A stretch of 64,000 bases of DNA. It comes from Roseateles toxinivorans (GTDB taxonomy: Bacteria; Pseudomonadota; Gammaproteobacteria; Burkholderiales; Burkholderiaceae_C). Of this stretch, positions 45,482 through 53,995 are shown one piece after another. How positions within the stretch are numbered: the stretch's first letter is position 1; each line of letters starts with the position of its first letter. Location of the stretch: contig NZ_SNXS01000004.1 in NCBI RefSeq assembly GCF_004362525.1, forward strand, positions 1-64,000, read 5' to 3'. Below the pieces are notes generated by a model. That model did not search any database. It saw only the letters and a list, made by a program, of their open reading frames with translations, and had not been told where the DNA came from. The position numbers and the translations under genes are program-made.

Positions 45482-45568
45482 CCCCGGATTGCATCCGGGC
45501 TAGCGGTGGTGCTGGCCCCGGATTGCATCCGGGCTACAAATCCCCCGTAGCCCGGATGCAATCCGGGG
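45482..45568. repeat. Palindromic repeat cluster, copy D
   Basis: Three half-elements. CCCCGGATTGCATCCGGGC occurs at 45482 and again at 45516, and its exact inverse lies at 45547-45568. The last two form a perfect 22-bp inverted repeat (45516-45537 with 45547-45568) around a nine-base spacer, a very stable hairpin between convergent genes. Confidence 0.9.
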
Positions 45569-45578
45569 CCGACCAAGC

Positions 45579-46472
45579 CTAAAACCCCGACCCCGGCTCC
45601 GCCAGATAGGCCAGCTCCGCCACCGTCGAGTCGCGCCCCAGCATCGCGTTGCGGTGCGGGAAGCGGCCGAAGCGCTGTATCACTTCCTGGTGGCGCTTCG
45701 CATAGTCAAGCGCACCGGCCAGCCTGGCATCGCTGGCGGCCAGGCGCTCGAACAGGGCCACCGAGCGCGCCTGCGTGGCCAGGCTTTCGTCATGCTCGAA
45801 GGGCAGGTAGACGAACCAGCGCTGCAGCGGGTCAAGGGTCATGTCTTGCCCTGCATCGACCAGGGCCGCGGCCGTCTTCAAGGCCTGCGCATCGCCGGCA
45901 AAGGCCTGCTTGCTGCCGCGGAAGATATTGCGGGTGAACTGGTCCAGCAGCAGGATCTTGGCCAGCGCCGTGGTCGGTGCCAGGGCCCAGTCGCTCAACT
46001 CGCCGTGCAGGCCGCGGCGCACCAGCGTGCCGAAGCGCTCGGCGATCTCGGCATCGAAGGCTGGGTCCTTCTTGAACCAGGCACCGCGTAGCTGGCCGGC
46101 ATCACCGCTGCCGGGCGCGCCGAACCAGAAATCCAGCACCTGCTGCGCCTCGGTCGTGGTGCCGCTCGACAGCCGGGCGTCGCGGGCCAGGGTCAGCTCC
46201 TGAAACTCCGGATGGCGTTGCAGATAGACCCGTACGTAGCTGCAGGCCGGCACCACCTGCAGGTGCTCGGCCTGCGCCCATTCCAGCGCTCTCTTGACCA
46301 GCGCGGCGGCAATGCCGCGCCCCTCCAGCCGCGAGGGCACACCAGTGTGGGTGAAGACCACGCGCGGGCCGTCCAACTGGTACTCGGCCTCGCATTCCAG
46401 GCCGTCGACCACGGTGACGAAGCGGCCACGCGCGGCCTGGTGCTCGATCGACAAAGGCGCTGCGGGCTGCAT
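45579..46472 (-). CDS. GNAT-like acetyltransferase fused to DUF924
   Basis: A 297-residue two-domain protein. Residues about 1-98 match small YjdJ/Gcn5-type acetyltransferases: VFTHTGVPSRLEGRGIAAAL carries the acetyl-CoA loop and VVPACSYVRVYLQRHPEF ends the domain. Residues about 108-297 are DUF924: VLDFWFGAPGSGDAGQ, WFKKDPAFDAEIAERFG, ILLLDQFTRNIFRG, RWFVYLPFEHDE and FGRFPHRNAMLGR. These are usually separate proteins. The frame is continuous with no sign of error. DUF924 is a helical, TPR-like domain without known activity. It follows the TctC-like gene by one base. Confidence 0.85.
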   Translation of the reverse strand: MQPAAPLSIEHQAARGRFVTVVDGLECEAEYQLDGPRVVFTHTGVPSRLEGRGIAAALVKRALEWAQAEHLQVVPACSYVRVYLQRHPEFQELTLARDARLSSGTTTEAQQVLDFWFGAPGSGDAGQLRGAWFKKDPAFDAEIAERFGTLVRRGLHGELSDWALAPTTALAKILLLDQFTRNIFRGSKQAFAGDAQALKTAAALVDAGQDMTLDPLQRWFVYLPFEHDESLATQARSVALFERLAASDARLAGALDYAKRHQEVIQRFGRFPHRNAMLGRDSTVAELAYLAEPGSGF

Positions 46473-46473
46473 C

Positions 46474-47436
46474 TCAATCCACCTTGGCGCCGGAGCGCTT
46501 GACGGCCTCGGCCCAGCGCGGCATCTCGCGGGCCAGCTGGGCGCCGAACTGCTCGGAGTTCAGATAGGCCGGGTCGGCGCCCTGCTGGATCATCTTGTTG
46601 CGGATGTCCGGCGTCTCCAGCGTCTGGCGGAAGGCATCGGACAGCTTGGCGACCACGTCCTTGGGCGTGCCGGCCGGGGCCAGCAGGCCGTAGAAGCCGA
46701 CCACCTCGAAGTCGCGCACGCCCGCCTCGGCCATCGTCGGCGTGTCGGGCAGGGCCGGGTTGCGCACGCGGCTGGTCACGGCGAGTGCGCGCACGCGACC
46801 CTGCTTGACGTACTGGGCGGCCTGAGGAATCGACTCGGCCATGAACTGCACCTGGCCGGCGATCAGGTCGGTGAAGGCGGGCGCCGAGCCGCGGTAGGGG
46901 ATGTGCACCAGGAAGATGCCGGTGGCCTGCTTGAGCATCTCGGGCACCAGGTGGGAGATGCCGCCATTGCCCGCCGAGCCGTAGTTGAGCTGGCCCGGCT
47001 TGCTTCGGGCCAGTGCGAGGAACTCGCCCAGTGTCTGCGCCGGCACTGTCGGGTTGACCAGCAGTGCCAGCGGCTGCTGCGCGGTGCGTGCGACCGGGAC
47101 GAAGTCGCGCAGCGTGTTGTAGCCGAGCTTGGAGTAGACGGCCGGGTTGATCACCATGGTCCCGGTATTGGCCAGCAGCAGGGTGTAGCCGTCGGCGGGC
47201 GACTTGGCCACATGCTCGGCGCCGACACTGCCGCCGGCACCGGCCTTGTAGTCCACCAGTACGGTCTGGCCCAGCAGGGCCTGCAGCCTGTCTGTCATCA
47301 GCCGCGCATGGGCGTCCAGCGGACCCCCGGCCGGAAAGCCCACGACGATTCTGACGGGCTTGTCCGGAAAGGCCGCATACGCTTGACAAAAAGCAAGCGA
47401 GGCACAGGCAGCAAGGGCTCGCAGCAAGGACTTCAT
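46474..47436 (-). CDS. TctC/Bug-family periplasmic binding protein (second orphan)
   Basis: A 320-residue binding protein with a signal peptide (MKSLLRALAACASLAFCQAYA). RIVVGFPAGGPLDAHARLM, VDYKAGAGGSVGAEHVAKSPADG and LNYGSAGNGGISHLVPEMLKQ mark the Bug family. AGGAG seven bases before the ATG at 47436 fixes the start. No TctA/TctB genes are near. It shares family and layout with the protein at 12267 but differs widely in sequence. The ligand is unknown. It probably shares a transcript with the GNAT-DUF924 gene. Confidence 0.92.
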   Translation of the reverse strand: MKSLLRALAACASLAFCQAYAAFPDKPVRIVVGFPAGGPLDAHARLMTDRLQALLGQTVLVDYKAGAGGSVGAEHVAKSPADGYTLLLANTGTMVINPAVYSKLGYNTLRDFVPVARTAQQPLALLVNPTVPAQTLGEFLALARSKPGQLNYGSAGNGGISHLVPEMLKQATGIFLVHIPYRGSAPAFTDLIAGQVQFMAESIPQAAQYVKQGRVRALAVTSRVRNPALPDTPTMAEAGVRDFEVVGFYGLLAPAGTPKDVVAKLSDAFRQTLETPDIRNKMIQQGADPAYLNSEQFGAQLAREMPRWAEAVKRSGAKVD

Positions 47437-47549
47437 CAGGTCTCCTGACATTTTTATCAAATATTGCGGGATTGTTCACGGCACGGCGGGCTGTGCCAAG
47501 AGGAGCTCGGCTAGCATGCCACACCCTACCTGGATCATTTGGCCTCGAA

Positions 47550-49766
47550 TTGCTCAAACGCTTTGTTCCGGACACCCTGGCGCGTCAGCTGGCCCTGGCC
47601 ATTGGCGGCCTGATCCTGCTCATGTTGCTGGTCCTGGCGGGCATCGCCTATGGGTCGGTGGGCCTGCTGCTGTCCGACGCCTTGCCAGGTGTGATGCTGC
47701 GCAATGTCGAACTGCGTGCTGCCGGCCAGGGCCAGCTGCTGGCACAGGCCCAGGGCAGCGTCACCCGCCTGCATGCCGAGTGGCAGCGGCGTGCCGCCGA
47801 GCTGGACCCGGCCCTGGCCGCGAAGCAGTTCGACCGGCTGTTCATGCGCTCACCCGACGGCGTCTGGCGGCTGCGGCCCGAACTGCTCAATACCGAGACG
47901 CGCCCGAGCTTCTATCTGCAGCATGGTGTGCGCGGCCCCAGCGCCTCGGCACGCCAGCGCGCCGTGCTCAGCTATGAGCTGCTGCGCGAGCAGGGGCCGG
48001 CCCTGGTGCCGCCGTACTTCTCGGCCTATGTGGACTTCGTCGAGAAGGGCCTGATGGTGTTCTCGCGCGGCATCGACTGGGGCCAGGGCGCCACCCCGAC
48101 GACCGACAATTTCGACTATCCGACCATGAAGGGCTCGGACCCCCGCGCGAACCCGGGCCGCGCGCTGTTCTGGACCCCGGTCTACTACGACGGCGAGGCC
48201 AAGGTCTGGATGGTGTCGGTGATACAGCCGCTGGACTGGCAGGGCAGCTGGGTCGGCACGGTGGGTCACGACATTGCCATCGATGCCTTGCTGAGCGGCA
48301 TTGCCGATGGCTTGCAGCCCGGCGCCAGCGCGATGATTCTGAACGAGGCCGGCGATCTGATCGCCCACCCGCGCTTACGCGAGCGCATCCAGCAGGCGCA
48401 GGGCCAGCTCTCGCAAAGCGCCATCGCCGATCCGCTGATAGGCGCCATTCACCAGCTGATCCTGCGTGCCGGCAGTGGCGGCGGGAGCGCCCTGGTGGCC
48501 CCTTCGCCCGATGGCACACATCTGCTTGCCGTGGCGCGGATTCCCGGCCCCGGCTGGTGGTCGGTGCTGGTGCTGCCACGCTCGCTGCTGGAAGCGCGGC
48601 TGCGCCCGGCGATTGGCGTGATCCTGGCCGTCGGCATTGTGTGTCTGGTGATCACCCTGCTGGTGCTGCGCAGCTTGATCCACCGGCTGGTGCGGCGACC
48701 ATTGGGCCGCCTGACCCAGGCCATGGATAGCCTGCGCGACGGGCGCGACCTGGCGCCGGTGGCGTTGCAGGGCCGTGGCGAGCTGGTCAATCTGGCCAAT
48801 GGCTTTGACAGCATGGCCGGCGAACTGGCCAAGCAGCGCCGGGCGCAAGAGCGGCATGCGGCCGAGCTGGAAGAACAGATCAGCGTTCGCCGACGGGCCG
48901 AGGCCGTGGCGCAGGCGCTCAATCACACCTTGGAGGCCCGCGTCGCCGAACGCACCGAGGCCTTGCAGCGCGCCCGCGACGAGCTGGTGCAGAAGGAGAC
49001 GCTGGCCGGTCTGGGCTCGCTGGTGGCTGGCATCTCGCACGAGCTGAACACGCCGATAGGCAATGCGCTGATGGCCTCGGGCACGATGCTGGCGACGATG
49101 CGCCAGCTCGACGCCACCGTGCAGACGGGCGCGATCCGGCGCAGCGAGATGCACGAGCAGATCGGGCGGGCCATTCAGGCCGCCGAGCTGGCGCTGGGCA
49201 ATCTGCAGCGCTCGGCCGAGCTGGTGGGCGACTTCAAGCAGGTGGCCATGGACCGCTCGCACCTGGTCAAGCGCCGCTTCGGCCTGCGCCAGGTCACCGA
49301 AGAGACCCTGAGCCTGCTGCGCCAGTCATTCAAGCAACAGCACTGCCGGCTGGAGATCGACATACCGCCCGAGCTGGAGCTGGACAGCTATGCCGGCCCC
49401 TTCGGTCAGGTGCTGACCAATCTGGCGCAGAACGCCTTGCTGCACGGGCTGGCCGGCCGGCGCGACGGATGCCTCAGCATTCGCGCGGAATGGCATGACG
49501 CACGCCAGGTGCGGCTGGTCATCGGCGACAACGGCCATGGCATTGCGGCCGAGCACCAGGCCAAGATCTTCCAGCCCTTCTTCACCACCAAGCTCGGCCA
49601 GGGCGGCAGTGGCCTGGGCCTGCACATCGTCTACACCATCGTTACCGGCGTGCTGGGTGGCCGTATCGAGCTGCGCAGCCAGGCCGACGCCGAGGGCTGC
49701 TGCTTTGTGATCGAGCTGCCGAAGGACTGTCCGGTCAGCGCCCCAACTGCTGCCATAGATAGCTGA
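47550..49766 (+). CDS. Sensor histidine kinase with Cache-type periplasmic domain
   Basis: About 738 residues. Membrane helix 1 (LALAIGGLILLMLLVLAGIA) leads to a periplasmic region of about 320 residues with FSRGIDWGQGATPTTDNFDY and FWTPVYYDGEAKVWMVSVIQ, as in double-Cache sensors. Helix 2 is IGVILAVGIVCLVITLLVL, then HAMP, a coiled coil (RVAERTEALQRARDEL), HisKA with ISHELNTPIGNAL, and an ATPase domain (NLAQNALLHG, DNGHGI, GGSGLGLHIVYTI). The DctB-like layout suggests a small organic ligand. The TTG at 47550 is the tentative start; a GTG at 47493 is possible. No response regulator is adjacent. It overlaps the peptidase gene by 32 bases. Confidence 0.85.
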   Translation: MLKRFVPDTLARQLALAIGGLILLMLLVLAGIAYGSVGLLLSDALPGVMLRNVELRAAGQGQLLAQAQGSVTRLHAEWQRRAAELDPALAAKQFDRLFMRSPDGVWRLRPELLNTETRPSFYLQHGVRGPSASARQRAVLSYELLREQGPALVPPYFSAYVDFVEKGLMVFSRGIDWGQGATPTTDNFDYPTMKGSDPRANPGRALFWTPVYYDGEAKVWMVSVIQPLDWQGSWVGTVGHDIAIDALLSGIADGLQPGASAMILNEAGDLIAHPRLRERIQQAQGQLSQSAIADPLIGAIHQLILRAGSGGGSALVAPSPDGTHLLAVARIPGPGWWSVLVLPRSLLEARLRPAIGVILAVGIVCLVITLLVLRSLIHRLVRRPLGRLTQAMDSLRDGRDLAPVALQGRGELVNLANGFDSMAGELAKQRRAQERHAAELEEQISVRRRAEAVAQALNHTLEARVAERTEALQRARDELVQKETLAGLGSLVAGISHELNTPIGNALMASGTMLATMRQLDATVQTGAIRRSEMHEQIGRAIQAAELALGNLQRSAELVGDFKQVAMDRSHLVKRRFGLRQVTEETLSLLRQSFKQQHCRLEIDIPPELELDSYAGPFGQVLTNLAQNALLHGLAGRRDGCLSIRAEWHDARQVRLVIGDNGHGIAAEHQAKIFQPFFTTKLGQGGSGLGLHIVYTIVTGVLGGRIELRSQADAEGCCFVIELPKDCPVSAPTAAIDS

Positions 49767-51870
49767 ACTCCAGCGCCTGCAGGGTGGCGCGCTGCTCATT
49801 GTCCGCGGCGCCGCCATGGCCGCCCTCGATGTTCTCGTAGTACAGCAGATCGTGGCCCTGCTCCATCATCCTGGCCGCCATCTTGCGCGCATGGCCGGGG
49901 TGAACGCGGTCATCGCGGGTCGATGTGGTGAACAGCACCTTGGGGTACTTCACACCGGCCTTGACGTTCTGGTACGGGCTGTACTTGGAGATGAAGGCCC
50001 ATTCGGCCGCGTCATCCGGGTTGCCGTACTCGGCCATCCAGGAAGCGCCGGCCAGCAGCGTGTGGTAGCGGCGCATGTCCAGCAGAGGCACCTGGCAGAC
50101 CACGGCGTTGAACAGGTCGGGGCGCTGCACAAAGGTTGCGCCAACCAGCAGGCCGCCATTGCTGCCGCCCATGATGCCCAGATGGCGCGGGCTGGTGATC
50201 TTGCGCTTGATCAGGTCCTCGGCCACGGCGATGTAGTCGTCATAGCTCTTCTGCTTGTTGGCCTTGATCGCCGCCTGGTGCCAGTTCGGACCGTACTCGC
50301 CACCGCCGCGCAGATTGGCGACCACCAGCACGCCGCCGCGGCCATACCAGGCTTTGCCGAAGCCGCCCGAGTACCAGGGCTGCAGGGAGACCTGGAAGCC
50401 GCCATAGCCGTAGAGCAGGGTCGGGTTTGAACCGTCGGCATCCGTTCCCTTCTTGGCTCCCTTGGGCCAGACCACGAAGTAGGGCACCTGCGTGCCGTCC
50501 TTGCTGGTGGCGAACAGCTGCTCGGCCTTCATGCCTTCGGCATTGAACTGGGCCGGGCGGGCCTTCAGCAGCTCGCGCGTGTCGCTGCCGGCCTGTCCCA
50601 GGAACAGGCTGTCCGGGGTCAGGAAGTCGGCATAGTTCATCAGATAGGCATCCCCCATCGCGTCCTTGGCCAGCATCGGATCATGCAGGCTGGTGACGTT
50701 CAGATGGCCGGGCGAGGGCGCGTTGACGACGCGGTGGCTGAGCTTGGCGCCATCAAACTTCCACTCCTCCAGCTTGCTGGTCACATGCTCGTTGATGGTC
50801 AAGAGCAGATGGCTGTGCGTGTGGGTGTAGCCGTCCAGCGAGCGGCTGGCGGTGGGCGTGAACAGGGACCGGAACTTGCGCTCGCCCTTCAGATAGGCGG
50901 TCGCATCGGCCAGCAGCAGCGAGCCGCTGGCATGGGTCTGGCCGGGCAGCTTCCAGTCGCTCTTCAGTTCGATCAACAGCTTGTCGCGCCAGAACGTGGC
51001 GTTGGCATCGCTGGGCAGGTCCAGCTCGATCTGCTTGCCATCGGCGGCGAGCAGGAACTGCTTGCTGTTGTAGAAGTCCAGCGCCCGTATCAGCACGGTG
51101 CGCTCGAAGCCCGGCGTGCGGTCGACGCTGACCTGCACCGCCACATCCTTGGCCACACCCTCGAACACCTGGGTAGCACTGGCCAGCGGCGTGCCGCGCT
51201 TCCAGCGCTTGATGATGCGGGCATAGCCGGAGTCGGTCATCGAGCCGGGGCCGAAATCGGTGGCGACGAAGATGTTGTCGGCGTCTATCCAGTCCACCTG
51301 CAGCTTGGCCTCGGCCAGGTTGAAACCGTCGGTGATGAAGGTCTTGGCTGTCAGATCGAACTCGCGCACCACCTTGGCGTCGGCGCCGCCGCGCGACATC
51401 ATCAGCAGGCAGCGGCGGTATTCCGGCGCCAGGCAGACCGAGCCGCCCCAGACCCAGTTCTCGCCTTCCTTGGTGGCCAGCGCGTCCAGGTCGAGCACCG
51501 TCTCCCAGGCCGGGGCGGCCTTGCGGTACTCGGCCAGCGAGGTGCGGCGCAGCAGGCCGCGCTTGTTGTTGGCGTCCTGCCAGAAGTTGTAGAGCCAGTC
51601 GCCGCGGCGCACGATGCCCGGGATGCGGTCCTTGGCGTTGAGCACCGACAGGATGTCGGCCCGCACCGGCGCGTATTCGGCGCGGGCCTGCAGCACTTTT
51701 TGCGTGCCGGCATTGCGCTCGCGCACCCAGTTCAGCGCGCGCTCGCCCTGAACGTCTTCGAGCCATTGGTAGGGATCGGCGGGCGCGGGGGTGTTCTGTG
51801 CCATGGCGTGCGGGGTGATCAGAAGGGCTGACAGGAGCAGCTGGGCGCTGCTTTTGATGAGTGTCTTCAA
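49735..51870 (-). CDS. Prolyl oligopeptidase family serine peptidase, exported
   Basis: A 711-residue S9A peptidase with a signal peptide (LIKSSAQLLLSALLITPHAMA). An N-terminal beta-propeller (about 30-430) begins DPYQWLEDVQGERALNWV. The C-terminal alpha/beta-hydrolase has the nucleophile in GIMGGSNGGLLVG (about Ser570), the acid in TRDDRVHPGHA and the histidine in NIEGGHGG. It would cut short peptides after proline in the periplasm. The start is a TTG at 51870, with GGAG nine bases upstream; a longer frame through DUF6172 is spurious. It is the last of a yaeQ-DUF6172-peptidase series. Confidence 0.93.
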   Translation of the reverse strand: MKTLIKSSAQLLLSALLITPHAMAQNTPAPADPYQWLEDVQGERALNWVRERNAGTQKVLQARAEYAPVRADILSVLNAKDRIPGIVRRGDWLYNFWQDANNKRGLLRRTSLAEYRKAAPAWETVLDLDALATKEGENWVWGGSVCLAPEYRRCLLMMSRGGADAKVVREFDLTAKTFITDGFNLAEAKLQVDWIDADNIFVATDFGPGSMTDSGYARIIKRWKRGTPLASATQVFEGVAKDVAVQVSVDRTPGFERTVLIRALDFYNSKQFLLAADGKQIELDLPSDANATFWRDKLLIELKSDWKLPGQTHASGSLLLADATAYLKGERKFRSLFTPTASRSLDGYTHTHSHLLLTINEHVTSKLEEWKFDGAKLSHRVVNAPSPGHLNVTSLHDPMLAKDAMGDAYLMNYADFLTPDSLFLGQAGSDTRELLKARPAQFNAEGMKAEQLFATSKDGTQVPYFVVWPKGAKKGTDADGSNPTLLYGYGGFQVSLQPWYSGGFGKAWYGRGGVLVVANLRGGGEYGPNWHQAAIKANKQKSYDDYIAVAEDLIKRKITSPRHLGIMGGSNGGLLVGATFVQRPDLFNAVVCQVPLLDMRRYHTLLAGASWMAEYGNPDDAAEWAFISKYSPYQNVKAGVKYPKVLFTTSTRDDRVHPGHARKMAARMMEQGHDLLYYENIEGGHGGAADNEQRATLQALEFSYLWQQLGR

Positions 51871-51898
51871 CGCTTGTCTCCGGGCTGCTGCGGGCGGA

Positions 51899-52216
51899 TT
51901 ATTCCTGCTCGTCGGATTCGACCTGGCCCGCGGGGCGGGGCTTGCGAATCCCGTGCTTGGCCAGGATCTCGACATAGAACTGCGTGTCGGCCGCCTGAAC
52001 CACCGCGTTGATGCGCTCGGTGATGGCTTCCAGGTGCACGACCTCGGCCACCTCTTCGCTGGTGCCGAACCGGCAATCGAAGTCCCAGTAGTCCACGCCG
52101 GCCGGCAGCGCCCTGCGGCGCTCGCGGGCGATGTACTTGCGGATCTCGTGCTTGATGGCTTCGAGCAGGCGATCGGGGTGCTTGCCTTCAACTTGCAGTT
52201 GGAATGTCTTTTTCAT
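51899..52216 (-). CDS. DUF6172 family protein
   Basis: A 105-residue protein: MKKTFQLQVEGKHPDRLLEA, IKHEIRKYIARERRRALPAG, VDYWDFDCRFG, then EEVAEVVHLEAITERINAVV. This matches the small, conserved DUF6172 family as I recall it; no function is known. It is cytoplasmic, rich in charged residues, with no membrane segment. It lies 13 bases after yaeQ and 28 bases before the prolyl oligopeptidase gene on the same strand, suggesting a single transcript. Confidence 0.82.
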   Translation of the reverse strand: MKKTFQLQVEGKHPDRLLEAIKHEIRKYIARERRRALPAGVDYWDFDCRFGTSEEVAEVVHLEAITERINAVVQAADTQFYVEILAKHGIRKPRPAGQVESDEQE

Positions 52217-52229
52217 TGGAAATACCTGG

Positions 52230-52787
52230 TTAGCTCGGGAGCTTCAACGCCTTCGGCGTGATCTCCACACTGCCCTTTTCGGTGGACAGATAGACCGTGC
52301 CGTCCTGCACGCTGACCTGCAGCTGCATGCTGCGTTCGGCCAGCGCGGCCAGGGCCTGGCTTTGCTCGGCCTCGATCTGCCAGATGGCCAGGCGCGGTGC
52401 GCGGGTCAGCTTGCTTTCGATGCCGCTCCACCAGATCGGCGTGCTGCTGTTGGCGCTGTAGACGCTGACGCGGTCGGCCCGGCCATGGGCCTTCATCAGC
52501 CGGCGGTCGTCGGGCTGGCCGACGTCGATCCAGTGCAGCAGCTGGCCTGTGAGGTCGAGCTGCCAGAGGTCGGGTTCGTCGGTGTCCCACAGGCTCTTGG
52601 CGAAATCCAGCTTGCCCTTGTGGTCGTCGGCCGGCACGTTCAGCGCGAAGGCCAGCACGCGCAGCATCATCCGTTCATCGTTCTCTGACGGGTGGCGGGC
52701 AATGGTGAGCGCGTGCTCGCCATAGACGCCGCGGTCCATATCGGACAGCTGCAGATTGGCTTTGAAAATGGTGGCCTTGAGTGCCAT
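52230..52787 (-). CDS. yaeQ: YaeQ family protein
   Basis: A 185-residue protein matching YaeQ: MALKATIFKANLQLSDMDRG, HALTIARHPSENDERMMLRV, LWQLDLTGQLLHWIDVGQPD and IESKLTRAPRLAIWQIE. The fold is a PD-(D/E)xK nuclease variant. E. coli YaeQ was once linked to RfaH suppression; its real role is unclear. The start at 52787 is the normal family N-terminus. It is the first gene of a three-gene series running leftwards, divergent from the small gene at 52886. Confidence 0.92.
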   Translation of the reverse strand: MALKATIFKANLQLSDMDRGVYGEHALTIARHPSENDERMMLRVLAFALNVPADDHKGKLDFAKSLWDTDEPDLWQLDLTGQLLHWIDVGQPDDRRLMKAHGRADRVSVYSANSSTPIWWSGIESKLTRAPRLAIWQIEAEQSQALAALAERSMQLQVSVQDGTVYLSTEKGSVEITPKALKLPS

Positions 52788-52885
52788 GGGAAGCCCGGTG
52801 CTGAGAAGGCGCACATTAGACCCTATTCGAGCTGGGTGGCCTTATCGAGGACAATCCAAGGTTTTCCGCACTCGAAAGGCCAGCC

Positions 52886-53158
52886 ATGGCAACGAAGAAA
52901 CAAGATCTCGTGCGTCAGCTCGAATCCAAGATCGAATCGCAGAAAAAGGGCCCCAACGTCGCCGGCCGTTTTGGCCAGGGCGCCGCCGCCCTGGTTGATC
53001 GCAAGGAGCAGCGCCGCCTCGACGCCGCCGCCGGCCTGGTTCCTTTCGCCTGCAAGCTGCCCTCCGAGCTGACCGAACAGCTGCGCCAGCGTGCCGACAA
53101 GCACGAGGGCGGCCTCAACGGCCTGATGGCCGAGCTGCTGAAGCGCGCGCTGGCCTAG
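52886..53158 (+). CDS. Small basic protein with ribbon-helix-helix-like C-terminus
   Basis: A 90-residue protein not assigned to a named family. The N-terminal half is lysine/glutamine-rich and likely flexible (KKQDLVRQLESKIESQKKG). The second half, FACKLPSELTEQLRQRADKH then LNGLMAELLKRAL, has the strand-helix-helix spacing of Arc/MetJ-type DNA-binding proteins. It may be a small regulator or nucleoid-associated protein (inference). The gene stands alone between divergent yaeQ and the exported coiled-coil protein; no toxin-like partner is next to it. Confidence 0.7.
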   Translation: MATKKQDLVRQLESKIESQKKGPNVAGRFGQGAAALVDRKEQRRLDAAAGLVPFACKLPSELTEQLRQRADKHEGGLNGLMAELLKRALA

Positions 53159-53244
53159 GGCATCATCACGCTCCAGCACACCAGTTTCAGCCCGGATTCG
53201 ACTCCGGGTTTCACCCCAGTCCCCCAGACGATTCGAGCTTTGCA

Positions 53245-53904
53245 ATGAAACGACTTCTGCCCCTGATCACCGCCGCCCTGATGCTGCCCCTGGGCCTGCA
53301 GGCCCAGACCACGCCGTCCAAGCCCGCGCCCAAGCCGGCGGCCAAGGCACAGAAGGCCGCCGCACCCGAGGCCGCAGCACCGGCCAAGACGCCTTTGATG
53401 ACGCGCGACGAACTGCGCGCCTGCATGAAGCAGGTCGAGGTCAATGACACCGAGGCCAAGGCCATCAATGCCGCCCAGGCCTTGCGCAACCAGGAGCGCG
53501 ACGAGCTGCTGAAGTCCGAAGAGGCGTTGAAGCAGGTCATCAAGGAGCGCGCCGCTGCGCTGGCCGCGCTGAACCAGGAGCGTGCCGACATGCTCAAGGC
53601 CGGCGAGGACCTGAAGGTCAAGCTGCCCACGGTGAAGAAGGAAGAGGCCGAGGTCATGATCGCCGCCTACAACGCGCAGGCCGCCGCCTTTGACGTCAAG
53701 GCCGACACCTACAACAAGTCGGGTGGCGCCATCAAGGAGCAGACCGCGGCCCGCGAGGTGCGCGTCGACAAGTACAACCAGGGCAAGGACGCCCTGGTGG
53801 CCCGCGCCGAAGCCCACAACCGCAGCGTCGAGGCCTGGAAGACCAACTGCGCCGACCGCCGCTACGACGAAGCCGACGAGATTGCGATCAAGGCCGGCAA
53901 ATAA
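53245..53904 (+). CDS. Exported alanine/lysine-rich coiled-coil protein
   Basis: A 219-residue protein of no recognised family. A signal peptide (MKRLLPLITAALMLPLGLQAQ) is followed by an Ala/Pro/Lys linker (PKPAAKAQKAAAPEAAAPAK). A long helical region with heptad character follows (RNQERDELLKSEEALKQVI, AALNQERADMLKAGEDLKVK). Two cysteines near the ends of the mature helical domain (RACMKQ and TNCADR) could form a disulfide that closes a helical hairpin. Likely periplasmic. A terminator follows. Confidence 0.75.
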   Translation: MKRLLPLITAALMLPLGLQAQTTPSKPAPKPAAKAQKAAAPEAAAPAKTPLMTRDELRACMKQVEVNDTEAKAINAAQALRNQERDELLKSEEALKQVIKERAAALAALNQERADMLKAGEDLKVKLPTVKKEEAEVMIAAYNAQAAAFDVKADTYNKSGGAIKEQTAAREVRVDKYNQGKDALVARAEAHNRSVEAWKTNCADRRYDEADEIAIKAGK

Positions 53905-53923
53905 GCCCATTGATTGACTGAAC

Positions 53924-53964
53924 AAAGGCGCATGCATCGCTACCCGCGAGCCTGCGCCTTTTTT
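53924..53964 (+). terminator. Intrinsic terminator after the coiled-coil protein gene
   Basis: The stem AAAGGCGCA pairs with TGCGCCTTT over a 20-base loop and ends in TTTTTT. It starts 19 bases after the stop at 53904 and lies just before prlC. Confidence 0.8.
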
Positions 53965-53995
53965 GATGATTGAAGCCTTTACCCAAGGACGGACC

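Noticed and set aside
45482-45568. Possible CRISPR array from the repeated CCCGGATTGCATCC units
   Set aside because: Units are in mixed orientation with unequal short spacers and recur singly elsewhere; they form hairpins at gene ends, not an array.
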